Source of the DNA: an uncultured Clostridia bacterium
Lineage (GTDB): Bacteria > Bacillota > Clostridia > Christensenellales > Aristaeellaceae
NCBI GenBank assembly: GCA_934630975.1
Contig: CAKTXH010000008.1
Span: 1 to 42,372, forward strand
DNA: 42,372 bases
Reading direction: 5' to 3'
The stretch's first letter is position 1. Each line of letters begins with the position of its first letter. Under the pieces are notes generated by a model. The model made no database searches, was not told the DNA's origin, and saw only the letters and a program-made list of their open reading frames with translations. Positions 15,205 through 23,480 of the stretch are shown piece by piece. Both the position numbers and the translations under genes were made by a program.

Positions 15205-15242
15205 AAGAAGCGCCGCCCGCATCTGCTGCGGACGGCGCTCTG
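15205..15242 (-). terminator. intrinsic terminator of the SH3 surface-protein gene (38-bp repeat, copy B)
   Basis: Identical to 14451-14488. On the minus strand the hairpin is followed by TCTTTAATAAC. It lies 10 bp after the stop of the gene at 15253-19734. Confidence 0.7.
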
Positions 15243-15252
15243 TTATTCGGTT

Positions 15253-18200
15253 TTACGCGTTCGGGTCAACCGGGGGACGGCGGCGGCGGCGCGGCGCGGA
15301 CTCCGTAGAAGTCTCGCTCGCTGCCGGGGCAGTCGGTTCGGTCGGCATGGTCGGCGCAACCGGCTCAGTCGGCATCGTCGGCGCTTTCGGCGCGACAGGC
15401 TCAGTCGGCATCGTCGGCGCTTTCGGCGCAATCGGCTCAGTCGGCATCGTCGGCACAGTCGGTGCGACCGGCTCAGTCGGCATCGTCGGCGCTTTCGGTG
15501 CGACCGGCTCAGTCGGCATCGTCGGCGCTTTCGGCATATACGGGTTAACCGTGCTGCGGACGTTCGGCTGCTGGGCCGTCGTGTTCTTCATGTAGCTCGG
15601 CACCTGACCCGACGGGCCTTGCGGCGCGCGCGGGGTCTGCGGCTGGGCGTAACGGCTGCGCTGGCGCTCAAGCTGTTCGGCGCGCATATCGTCCTCTTCG
15701 TCCTCATCCGCGTCGGCCTCTTCCTCTTCGGCTTCCTCGGTCTTGCGGCGATAGACATACACGCCGTAGACCGCCGCCGCGACGACGACCAGCAATCCGC
15801 CGATGATGAACGGCAGGATGCCCAGACCGCCCTCTTCCTTGACGGGTTCGGCGGTCGGCATGGGCTGGATGGTCGGTTCGGCCGTCGCGCCGTTATCGTA
15901 GGTCACGCCATAGTTGGCGTAGGACGTGCCGGAGGCGAACTCGACGATGTACTCGCCCGGCTTGGGCAGGGTCACGTCCATCGTGAAGTGACCCGTGCTG
16001 TCCGCAACGGCCTGACCGACCGTCTTGCGGGTGGTCTGCGCTGCGTTTTCCGCGATGGCGGAAGAGACGAAGGCCAATTGCAGCGGCGTAGCCGTCGGCT
16101 CAACCTGCATTTCGATGGTCGCCGTCACGATGCCATACGCGCTGGCCGTGCCGTAAACGGTGAACGTGCCGGTTTCGCTGACGGCGGGCACGTTGCTGAC
16201 CTTCAGGTCGCCGCTGCTGCTGATCAGCGCCGCCGGGTTGGCGACGGGTTCAGGCGTGGGCGTGGCGTTCGGGTCGGGCGTGCTGGTCGCGTAGCTCGGC
16301 ATGGCCGTGCCCGTGCCGCTGCTCCAGCTGTTATCGGTGGGCAGCAGGTCTTGCAGCGGCGTGCCGTTGATGGTGATGGTGGTATTGTTGTTTTTATTCG
16401 GCGTGGTGGACGCGCCCGCGTTATTGTTCGGAACGGGCGTGGCGCTCGCGGCCTCGGCGAGATACTGCTGAAGCTCTGCGATGGTCAGCATCTGGCACAT
16501 GTCGCTGCGGACATAGCCGTCCATGCTGTTGTAGTTAACCTGATACCAGGTGTAGGTGCCGTCGTATTCCGTGCCGGTGACCAGCAGCAGCGTGTTTACC
16601 GGGATGCGCCCCAGCGACGTGCCGGAGGCGGACGGCGTGCGGCGCAGGTTCACCGCGTCCTTGATCAGCTTGGCATAGGCGCTGGTCGCGTCCGGGCCGA
16701 GCGGTTCCGGCGTGGCCTGCGGCAGCGGGGTCGGGGTGGCCTGCGCGGCCTCCAGCGCGGCGAGATATTCCGCCGTCTCCTGCTCGCCCATCACGCGCAC
16801 GAGGTCGGCGCGCACAAAGCCCCACTGGCCGCTGTACTGCACCAGATACCACGTCATGCCGTCCTCGGCAAACTGGCTCTGGAAGATATAGACGACCTCT
16901 TCCTTGTTCAGGATGTTTTGCAGATACGCCTGATTGCTCGGGTTGCCGCGCAGCGGCGTGCCGTCGTTGATGACGCGCGCGTACAGGCTGAGCTGCACCG
17001 GCGCGGGCGTGGCGGTCGCCTCGGCCGTGGCCGTCGGGGTCGGCGTGGCGGTGATTTCCGGGGTCGCCGTCACTTCCGGCGTGGCCGTCACTTCCGGCGT
17101 GGCCGTCGGAGTCGGGGTCGGCTCTTCGGTCGGTTCCGGAGTCGGCGTCGGGGAAGGCGTCGGCTCGGGGCGGACTTCCGGGTCGTCGAGGGTGGCGATA
17201 TAGGCCGCCTCTTCCTCCACGCCCATCAGCTTGACGAACTTGGTCATCATGTAGCCGTCTTTGCTGTTGACGCGCACCTGACACCAATCGCCTTCATGAC
17301 GAATGACCCAGATGATCGTTCCGGCCTCCATGCGGGCCAGTTCTTTACCGTTCTGGTTTGCTTCGGCGCGCAGGGCGACCTGCTTGCCGGTGTTGTAGCC
17401 GTAATGATACACGTCGCCCTCGGTCAGCTCCTGCGGAACGGGTTCCGGGGTCGGGGTCGGCGTGGGTTCTTCGGTCGGGTCGGGGGTCGGGGTTTCAATC
17501 GGCGGGAGGGTCGGGGCGGGCGTTTCCACCGCGTCCATCGCTTCCTGCTCGGTGACGACGCGCACGTTATACGCCTCGACATAGCCCGCGTCGCCGTTGT
17601 TCAGGTTCTCAATCTGATACCAGAGCTGATCGTTCGCGCCGACCTGCTGGCCGTCGATGCGCACCGGGGTCGGCTTGTTGATCGTCTTGAGCGCGCCGGT
17701 CTGCGGAATATCGCCGTCCGGCTCATCGCGCAGCAGGATCGTCGTCGTCTGTTCGACGGTGATGCCGTAGGCCGGGAACGTCATCTGATCCGGCGCGGGC
17801 TGCCGGGTTTCCTCGGCGGCCGGGGTCTGCGTCTCTTCGCCGGACGGGGTGATCGGCTCAACCAGCGGCTCGTCGGTCTTTTCCGGCTCGGTCGGCTGTT
17901 CGGGCTGAGTCGGTTGTTCCGGCTCGCTCGGCTGTTCGGGCTGAGTCGGCTGTTCGGGCTGAGTCGGTTGTTCCGGCTCGGTCGGCTGCTCCGGCTCGGT
18001 CGGCTGCTCGGGCTGAGTCGGCTGGCTGGCGTTGATCTCCTCGATGCGCTTGAGCGCGTCCGCTTCAGAAATCTGCGTCAGCAGATAGTCGCGCATATAG
18101 CCGCGGTTGCCGTCGCGAACGACGGTTACGTCGTACCACTCGCCGGAGATACCGTTGACGATCACCAGCTCGTCGTTTTCATAGGTCTTGATGATGTTCG

Positions 18201-19734
18201 CGTTGGAATTCTGCGCCTCGCGCAGGTTGTTGGTCTTGTTGCCCTTCTGGTTGCTGGTCACAGCGTAGACCACCGCGGGCTGTTCGGGCTGGCTCGGCTG
18301 TTCCGGCTCTGTCGGCTGCTCCGGCTGCTCGGGTTGTTCCGGCTGCTCGGGCTGCTCCGGCTGCTCCGGCTGCTCGGGTTGTTCCGGCTGCTCGGGCTGC
18401 TCCGGCTGCTCCGGCTGCTCCGGCTGTTCCGGCTGCTCGGGCTGCTCCGGCTGTTCCGGCTGCTCCGGTTGTTCCGGCTGCTCGGGCTGCTCCGGCTGCT
18501 CCGGCTGTTCCGGCTGCTCCGGCTGTTCCGGCTGCTCCGGCTGTTCCGGCTCGGTCGGCTGATTCGCGTCGATCTGCGCCATCAGCGCCCGCGCCGTTTC
18601 CTCGTCCACCGCCGTCATCTGGTTCGCAATGACGTAGAACTCGGCCTTTGTCCGGTAATCCGTTCCGAAATACCAAAGCACGCCCGCGTCATCCGTCGTG
18701 TAACCCGTGACCGTCAGCACGTCGGCGGCGTTCGGGGTGTCCGCCACGTCCCACGTGTTGGCGCTGTTGAACCACGTCGCGCCTTCGCCCGTCGCAATCA
18801 CATACGCCGGGATTTCCGGCTCGCTCGGCTGTTCCGGCTGCTCCGGCTGCTCCGGCTGCTCCGGCTGCTCAGGCTGTTCCGGCTGCTCCGGCTGTTCCGG
18901 CTGCTCGGGCTGTTCCGGCTGCTCCGGCTGTTCCGGCTGCTCCGGCTGCTCGGGCTGCTCCGGCTGTTCCGGCTGCTCCGGCTGCTCAGGCTGTTCCGGC
19001 TGCTCCGGCTGTTCCGGCTGTTCCGGCTGCTCGGGCTGCTCGGGCTGTTCCGGCTGTTCCGGCTGTTCCGGCTGCTCCGGCTGTTCCGGCTGCTCCGGCT
19101 GCTCCGGCTGCTCCGGCTGCTCGGGCTGCTCCGGCTGCTCCGGCTGTTCCGGCTGCTCCGGTTGTTCCGGCTGCTCCGGCTGCTCCGGCTGCTCGGGTTG
19201 CTCCGGCTGTTCCGGCTGCTCCGGTTGTTCCGGCTGCTCCGGCTGCTCCGGCTCGGTCGGCGCAGGCGTTTCGAAGCCATACTGCCAGAGCGCGTTGTCG
19301 GCCTCCTCGCCATCCATCGGCGCGGCCGTCTCCGCGGGCAGCACGGTCAGCACGCCGCCGGGGATCATGTCGTTCATGATATCCAGCCGCGCGTTAATCG
19401 CGCCCGCAAAGCCGATATCCGAAAGCGGTATTTCGGCATACACTTCGCCCGTGCCCGCCGCGTTTTCCAGCCGAAGCTGCGCGGTGGCCAGCAGGGCGAT
19501 TTCGTCGTCGCTGAGCATGCTCTCGTCCACCCAGTAAACGGTGTCGCCCAGCGTGCTTGTCACAGGCGTGACCGGCAGATAGCTCAACGTGCCATCGGGC
19601 AGCGTAACGACGATCTGCACCGTCAGCGGCGTGCCTTCCGGCGTGGTCAGCTCCTGCGCGCTGGCCAGCGGCGCGGCCGTCGCCAGCATGGCGCAGAGCG
19701 CGAGAGCCGTCAGCCTGCGGATGATTTTTTTCAT
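15253..19734 (-). CDS. giant SH3-repeat, proline-rich membrane-anchored surface protein
   Basis: A 1493-residue protein. A signal peptide (1-26, MKKIIRRLTALALCAMLATA) is followed by a domain of about 130 residues, then 47 perfect Pro-Glu-Gln units (about 162-302). Six SH3-like modules follow (about 311-390, 488-568, 648-731, 771-851, 913-991, 1015-1093), each ending in a short acidic helix such as ITEADALKR-like EEAxxYIAxL. They are separated by a second array of 26 PEQ units (about 396-473), mixed PTQPEQP repeats and Thr-Pro linkers. An Ig-like module (about 1170-1290), a membrane span GILPFIIGGLLVVVAAAVYG, an acidic stretch and a PTMPTEPVAPKA-type tail ending in RRRRRPP complete it. The ATG has AAAGGAGG. 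SH3b modules in exported proteins usually bind peptidoglycan; a wall-spanning stalk linked to the cytoplasm is inferred. Confidence 0.85.
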   Translation of the reverse strand: MKKIIRRLTALALCAMLATAAPLASAQELTTPEGTPLTVQIVVTLPDGTLSYLPVTPVTSTLGDTVYWVDESMLSDDEIALLATAQLRLENAAGTGEVYAEIPLSDIGFAGAINARLDIMNDMIPGGVLTVLPAETAAPMDGEEADNALWQYGFETPAPTEPEQPEQPEQPEQPEQPEQPEQPEQPEQPEQPEQPEQPEQPEQPEQPEQPEQPEQPEQPEQPEQPEQPEQPEQPEQPEQPEQPEQPEQPEQPEQPEQPEQPEQPEQPEQPEQPEQPEQPEQPEQPEQPEQPEQPEQPEQPEQPSEPEIPAYVIATGEGATWFNSANTWDVADTPNAADVLTVTGYTTDDAGVLWYFGTDYRTKAEFYVIANQMTAVDEETARALMAQIDANQPTEPEQPEQPEQPEQPEQPEQPEQPEQPEQPEQPEQPEQPEQPEQPEQPEQPEQPEQPEQPEQPEQPEQPEQPEQPEQPEQPTEPEQPSQPEQPAVVYAVTSNQKGNKTNNLREAQNSNANIIKTYENDELVIVNGISGEWYDVTVVRDGNRGYMRDYLLTQISEADALKRIEEINASQPTQPEQPTEPEQPTEPEQPTQPEQPTQPEQPSEPEQPTQPEQPTEPEKTDEPLVEPITPSGEETQTPAAEETRQPAPDQMTFPAYGITVEQTTTILLRDEPDGDIPQTGALKTINKPTPVRIDGQQVGANDQLWYQIENLNNGDAGYVEAYNVRVVTEQEAMDAVETPAPTLPPIETPTPDPTEEPTPTPTPEPVPQELTEGDVYHYGYNTGKQVALRAEANQNGKELARMEAGTIIWVIRHEGDWCQVRVNSKDGYMMTKFVKLMGVEEEAAYIATLDDPEVRPEPTPSPTPTPEPTEEPTPTPTATPEVTATPEVTATPEITATPTPTATAEATATPAPVQLSLYARVINDGTPLRGNPSNQAYLQNILNKEEVVYIFQSQFAEDGMTWYLVQYSGQWGFVRADLVRVMGEQETAEYLAALEAAQATPTPLPQATPEPLGPDATSAYAKLIKDAVNLRRTPSASGTSLGRIPVNTLLLVTGTEYDGTYTWYQVNYNSMDGYVRSDMCQMLTIAELQQYLAEAASATPVPNNNAGASTTPNKNNNTTITINGTPLQDLLPTDNSWSSGTGTAMPSYATSTPDPNATPTPEPVANPAALISSSGDLKVSNVPAVSETGTFTVYGTASAYGIVTATIEMQVEPTATPLQLAFVSSAIAENAAQTTRKTVGQAVADSTGHFTMDVTLPKPGEYIVEFASGTSYANYGVTYDNGATAEPTIQPMPTAEPVKEEGGLGILPFIIGGLLVVVAAAVYGVYVYRRKTEEAEEEEADADEDEEDDMRAEQLERQRSRYAQPQTPRAPQGPSGQVPSYMKNTTAQQPNVRSTVNPYMPKAPTMPTEPVAPKAPTMPTEPVAPTVPTMPTEPIAPKAPTMPTEPVAPKAPTMPTEPVAPTMPTEPTAPAASETSTESAPRRRRRPPVDPNA
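18316..18549 (-). repeat. in-frame 9-bp repeat array, 26 PEQ units
   Basis: Twenty-six consecutive 9-bp units coding Pro-Glu-Gln, with GAG/GAA and CCG/CCC codon variation. Units change length without breaking the frame. Confidence 0.9.
18829..19251 (-). repeat. in-frame 9-bp repeat array, 47 PEQ units
   Basis: Forty-seven consecutive 9-bp units coding Pro-Glu-Gln. Third-base changes are spread over the array, which argues for old protein-level selection as well as recent slippage. Assemblies may collapse such a tract. Confidence 0.9.
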
Positions 19735-19758
19735 CTTGTATCCTCCTTTACAGGTGAA

Positions 19759-19819
19759 CCAAGGGCTTACGCCCATGACAGCTTTTTGTCTACGGTCTGC
19801 CAAGGACTTACGCCCATGA
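19759..19819 (-). repeat. two 20-bp direct repeats in the SH3-gene leader
   Basis: 19759-19778 and 19800-19819 differ by one base. On the transcript each contains GGGC-GUAA-GYCC, a four-base-pair stem with a GNRA-type tetraloop. Between them lies AGCTTTTTGTCTACGGTCTGC on the plus strand, the tail of the 54-bp repeat family. Confidence 0.55.
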
Positions 19820-19838
19820 ATCGCTGTGTATGATCCTC

Positions 19839-19867
19839 ATTTTAAAGCGGGAAGGGCCGACTGTCAA
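19839..19867 (-). promoter_or_regulatory. sigma-A promoter of the SH3 surface-protein gene
   Basis: On the minus strand TTGACA (19867-19862) and TAAAAT (19844-19839) are separated by 17 bp. The start near 19832 gives a leader of about 98 nt containing the two direct repeats. Confidence 0.75.
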
Positions 19868-19960
19868 CCTCGCGGGCCGTTTTGGCATGGATTCACAGCC
19901 CCTTCCTGCGTATAAGACGAATGAAAAGAAGGGATTCTTCCCCGATTCAGAGAATTATCC

Positions 19961-19984
19961 TGCGAAATCCGTTTTCATTTCGCA
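19961..19984 (+). promoter_or_regulatory. 8-bp inverted repeat just before the nudF ribosome binding site
   Basis: TGCGAAAT (19961-19968) and ATTTCGCA (19977-19984) form a perfect hairpin 3 bp upstream of the CAGGAGG of the Nudix gene. There is no T-tract. It could be an operator or affect translation; nothing more can be said. Confidence 0.35.
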
Positions 19985-20001
19985 TACAGGAGGTTTTGGA
20001 T

Positions 20002-20577
20002 ATGATTACGATCAACACAGACCGCGACGACGCGCTGCGCGAAATTCCTTTCGCCAAAGAGGACATCTACAACGGCAAAATTCTGCACGTGGAAAAATGG
20101 AAGGTCACCTGCCCCAACGGCCGCGAAGCGGCGCGCGAAATCGTGGTACACAAGGGCGCGGCGGCCGTCGTGCCGGTGTTTGAAAACGGCGATACGCTGC
20201 TGGTGCGCCAGCACCGCGTGGCCGTTGACCGCGTGACGCTGGAAATCCCCGCGGGCAAGCTGGACAGCGCGGAGGAAGACCCGCTGGATTGCGCGACCCG
20301 CGAACTGCGGGAGGAAACCGGCCTTGCCGCCGAGCGCATGACCCACCTGACCACGATTCTGACCACGCCGGGCTTCTGCACGGAGAAAATCGCGATTTAT
20401 CTGGCGCAGGGGCTTTCTCAGGGCGATACCCACCCGGACGAGGACGAGTTTCTGGGGCTGATCCGCATGCCGCTGGAAGAGGCGTTCGAGCTGGTCATGC
20501 GCGGGGAGATTCACGACAGCAAGACGATCTGTGGCCTGATGATGGCGCGTGAGGCCCTCGCGCGGCAAAAGGCGTGA
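20002..20577 (+). CDS. Nudix hydrolase, ADP-ribose pyrophosphatase type (NudF)
   Basis: A 191-residue cytoplasmic enzyme, the usual length for NudF, which splits ADP-ribose to AMP and ribose 5-phosphate. The N-terminal strand exchange region (KILHVEKWKV) and VVPVFENGDTLLVRQHRVAV are typical, as is LEIPAGKLDSAEEDP. The Nudix box GKLDSAEEDPLDCATRELRE with ETGL carries the metal-binding REL-EE-G core, with one extra residue before the usual Glu. The ATG at 20002 has CAGGAGG eight bases upstream. Its stop overlaps the GTG of the next gene (GTGA), so the two are translationally coupled. Confidence 0.9.
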   Translation: MITINTDRDDALREIPFAKEDIYNGKILHVEKWKVTCPNGREAAREIVVHKGAAAVVPVFENGDTLLVRQHRVAVDRVTLEIPAGKLDSAEEDPLDCATRELREETGLAAERMTHLTTILTTPGFCTEKIAIYLAQGLSQGDTHPDEDEFLGLIRMPLEEAFELVMRGEIHDSKTICGLMMAREALARQKA

Positions 20578-22241
20578 AGCCGCTGACCCGCTGGCGCATC
20601 CGTGCGCCTCGCCTGCCCGAGCGGATGACGGAGGACGCGCCGCTTGACACGTCCTTCCGTCTGCCCGGCGCGGACGCGCTGAGCGCCTTTGCCGACCTGC
20701 TGGGCGGCGCGCCGGAGGAGCTTGGCGACGCGCCAGACATGCAGGAAGCCGATTTTGCCCTGCCCGGCGCGATTCCCGACGACGTAAGCGGCGCGGTCGA
20801 GCTGGCGCAGGAGCTGGATTTCGGCGCGCTCTGCGCCGACGACGCGGAACTGACGCTCGAGCTGGTGCGCGGCAGAGGGCGCGTATGGGTGGACGATACG
20901 CCCGTCTGCGCCTTTCAGAATCCGAAGGACGGCCTTCTGCGCGTGCCGCTCGCCCATGCGCTACACGCTGGGCGCAAACAGACGGTTCGGCTGTGCTTTG
21001 ACGCGTCCCGCCCGGCGGGCGTGCTCGGCCCGGTCAATCTGCGGTTGACGACGCGCGCCCGTCTGCGGGATATCGTGCTCCTGCCGGACGCGGAAAAACA
21101 GACCGTCCTTCTCCGCGCGACGCTCTCCGCGATGGAAACGGGGCGTTACGTCCTCCGTGCGCGCGCCGCCTGTAAGGCTGACGCGCAGCCCGTGCACGAT
21201 CTGCCCGTTTCGCTGACGGCGGGCGAGCCGCAGACGGTCGAACTGACCCTGCTTCTGCCCGGTCAGCCGTTCGCACCCGGTCAGGCAGCGGACGGCCCGT
21301 CCCTCCGCGTTCAACTGCTTCAGCAGGGGCGGCACGGCGCGCTCTGCGACGAAACGACGCTGCTCTGCGGCTATCCCGGTGCGCCCGCGAAATACGATAT
21401 TCCGCTCCTGCCCGCCGAATGTCTTGATCCCGACGCGCTGCTTGCGCGCATCGGGCGGATGCGCCTGCCCGGCGTTCGGCTGGACGCGCCCGCGCCGGAC
21501 TGCTTCTACCGCACGATGACGCTTTCCGGCGTTTCCGTGCTGCATCCCTTCGCGACGGAGGCCATGCGGGAGCGGCTTGTCCGTCACGCCTGCGTTGCGT
21601 TCGGCGACGCGCCGTTGCCGCGCATGCGCAGCCTGCCCGCGCTGGACGCGTGGCTGCTCTGCGGCCTGGCCGCCTGCCCGCGCACCCCGCCTGCGGACGC
21701 GACGCCCGCCGAGCTGCTCTTTGAAGCTGCCGGGCGCGAGCTGGACGCGCAAAGCCCGGGCATCGCCGCCGTTCTGTCGTGGCTGCGCGCCGTCCGCGTC
21801 CGTCTGCTGGCCGAGGCCGCGCGCCAAAACCGCTTTTCCGGCGCGCTCTGCCCGCCCGGCGTCTGGCAGGAGGAGGATGTATTCGCCGCCTTGCAGACCG
21901 CGCTCGCGCCGACGCACCTGAGCGTCCTGCCCCTGTGCGGCGCATGGTTTGCGGGTTCGGCCTTCAGCGCGTCGGTCTGCGCGTTCGTCGATGAGCCGGA
22001 CGCAGACGACGGCCTGATTGCCCGCGCGTGGCTCGAGGACGAGGACGGCAAGCGCCTTGCGACGCTCAAGCGTCCCTGCCCGCCGCAGGGCGGGGAAATC
22101 GGTCTTTTGTCCTGCGCTCTGCCCAACGAAGCCTGCGTGCTCACCCTGTGCGCCAGCCTGAGCCGGGGCGTGGAAGAAATCGAGCAGAGCCAGATTCCCG
22201 TTTACGTCGGCGTGAAGGGGATGCTGGAAGCGGCGTTTTAA
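20574..22241 (+). CDS. unknown 555-residue protein with a GH2-like beta-sandwich region
   Basis: The GTG start at 20574 overlaps the Nudix stop by 4 bp. No signal peptide or membrane span is visible, so it should be cytoplasmic. Residues about 60-170 alternate like the jelly-roll of family 2 glycoside hydrolases (VWVDDTPVCAF, GLLRVPLAHALHAGRKQTVRLC, GVLGPVNLRLTTRARLRDI), and about 175-260 like the following Ig-like domain. The rest is Ala/Leu/Arg-rich and helical, with no GH2 catalytic acid that I can place. It may be a decayed or repurposed sugar-binding protein. Confidence is high that it is a gene, low on function. Confidence 0.75.
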   Translation: MKPLTRWRIRAPRLPERMTEDAPLDTSFRLPGADALSAFADLLGGAPEELGDAPDMQEADFALPGAIPDDVSGAVELAQELDFGALCADDAELTLELVRGRGRVWVDDTPVCAFQNPKDGLLRVPLAHALHAGRKQTVRLCFDASRPAGVLGPVNLRLTTRARLRDIVLLPDAEKQTVLLRATLSAMETGRYVLRARAACKADAQPVHDLPVSLTAGEPQTVELTLLLPGQPFAPGQAADGPSLRVQLLQQGRHGALCDETTLLCGYPGAPAKYDIPLLPAECLDPDALLARIGRMRLPGVRLDAPAPDCFYRTMTLSGVSVLHPFATEAMRERLVRHACVAFGDAPLPRMRSLPALDAWLLCGLAACPRTPPADATPAELLFEAAGRELDAQSPGIAAVLSWLRAVRVRLLAEAARQNRFSGALCPPGVWQEEDVFAALQTALAPTHLSVLPLCGAWFAGSAFSASVCAFVDEPDADDGLIARAWLEDEDGKRLATLKRPCPPQGGEIGLLSCALPNEACVLTLCASLSRGVEEIEQSQIPVYVGVKGMLEAAF

Positions 22242-22246
22242 GTGCT

Positions 22247-22287
22247 AAAAAATGGACGCGCTTTTCGCGCGTCCATTCATTTTTTCC
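22247..22287. terminator. bidirectional intrinsic terminator between convergent genes
   Basis: AATGGACGCG (22251-22260) pairs with CGCGTCCATT (22268-22277), flanked by A6 on the left and T6 on the right. It can serve the rightward Nudix operon and the leftward ECF operon. Confidence 0.85.
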
Positions 22288-22289
22288 GA

Positions 22290-23480
22290 TCAAAGCAGCC
22301 CCTCAAACAACCGTTTTCCCGAAACCGCATCGTACACAGCCAAGCAGAAGTCGATGTCTCCCTTTCCTGCTGTCTGAACGCGCCACACGGGGCAAAGCTC
22401 ATAGCTGGCCTTCGTTCCCGTTCCGTGCCGAATGAACAAATTCATCAGGCTCATATCAAATTCTTCCGAATCGCTTGCGTACGGATTGTTTTTTAAATCT
22501 TCACGAGCGATTGCCTGAACAGCCGATTTGGGAAGCGCATCTGCCTTCCGAATATCGCTCAAATCAAATGCATAAGCGAAATCCAGAAAAATAAGTCCTT
22601 CTTTAGATAGTACAAGACAGGCCTTAACAGGAATAATCGAATCTGATGAATCTACAGAGCCGTTTATACCCCGCGCATCCTCCTCTATGCAGACGGGAAC
22701 GCCGCCGATATTCAGCCGCATTTCCACATAATACAACCCGTTTTCCACTTCACTCGGCAATTCCCGATAGAAATATCGCCACACGTTCCTTTCCCGATAT
22801 AGCGTTTGATGGATTCTTTTAAGCTGCTTGCCCGTATACCCGTACAGGCTGACCACCTCAGCCCTGCAAATTTCGGATTGAATTAGCGATTCCATCAGCT
22901 TAAGTGCCGTTTGCTCCGCTTCATCTCTGCTCAAATCATCCAACTCTGCGATATACGCCTCTTCACCCGCCTGCCTGACCTGTCCATCTCTTTCGGTTGC
23001 CCGTGCAGGATAAGACGTCAGTTCAAAAAGCTGATTGGTCGAATCATTAAGCTTATACAAAATTCTACCCGATGAAAGATACAGGTTTTCACCTTTTTCG
23101 TTTGAAATACTGACACTGTCCTCACCTTTTGAAACACTTTTCCTCGTTTCGGGATATCGCAACAATTTGGTATAGGCTTCTTTCCATGCATATTGAGTAT
23201 AACGGATGGTGCCAACATAAACAGCTTGATTTTCGGATTCAAACCGCGGCGTTTCGTCAGAAATCGCTCCTTCGCTCTGCTCGGTATTCACCGTTCTTCC
23301 CGTCTCGGACGCAACCCCTTCGACACTTTGCCAAACAGCAGGCCCTTCTGCTAAAACCGATGATTCGCCTGTTTCATCCGATTGTTTTCCTTTTTTTCTT
23401 ATGCCGACCATAACTGCCAGTCCAACAACAACTAATACTGCAAGCACCCAACAGGCTTTGCGCCATCCGTTCATGCTCAT
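22290..23480 (-). CDS. membrane-anchored protein of the ECF operon
   Basis: A 396-residue protein with one span near the start (about 9-27, ACWVLAVLVVVGLAVMVGI) followed by a basic KKGK and a large extracytoplasmic part. The C-terminal 100 residues (KACLVLSKEGLIFLDFAYAF, SYELCPVWRVQ, LAVYDAVSGK) have the look of YycH/PepSY-like modules. No family is certain. The ATG overlaps the stop of the anti-sigma gene (ATGA); a second ATG six bases on is equally possible. The gene is clearly richer in A and T at third codon positions than its neighbours, suggesting a different origin. It is the last of three coupled genes, probably part of the envelope-stress response. Confidence 0.75.
   Translation of the reverse strand: MSMNGWRKACWVLAVLVVVGLAVMVGIRKKGKQSDETGESSVLAEGPAVWQSVEGVASETGRTVNTEQSEGAISDETPRFESENQAVYVGTIRYTQYAWKEAYTKLLRYPETRKSVSKGEDSVSISNEKGENLYLSSGRILYKLNDSTNQLFELTSYPARATERDGQVRQAGEEAYIAELDDLSRDEAEQTALKLMESLIQSEICRAEVVSLYGYTGKQLKRIHQTLYRERNVWRYFYRELPSEVENGLYYVEMRLNIGGVPVCIEEDARGINGSVDSSDSIIPVKACLVLSKEGLIFLDFAYAFDLSDIRKADALPKSAVQAIAREDLKNNPYASDSEEFDMSLMNLFIRHGTGTKASYELCPVWRVQTAGKGDIDFCLAVYDAVSGKRLFEGLL

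Noticed and set aside
18316..19251. Short regular repeats resembling a CRISPR array
   Set aside because: The unit is 9 bp, without spacers, and stays in frame as Pro-Glu-Gln; no cas genes are present.
15124..19833. A 1569-codon open frame on the plus strand, antisense to the SH3 gene
   Set aside because: It is an effect of the repetitive GC-rich codons of the real gene (Leu/Arg/Phe-rich product), has no ribosome binding site and no sensible protein character.
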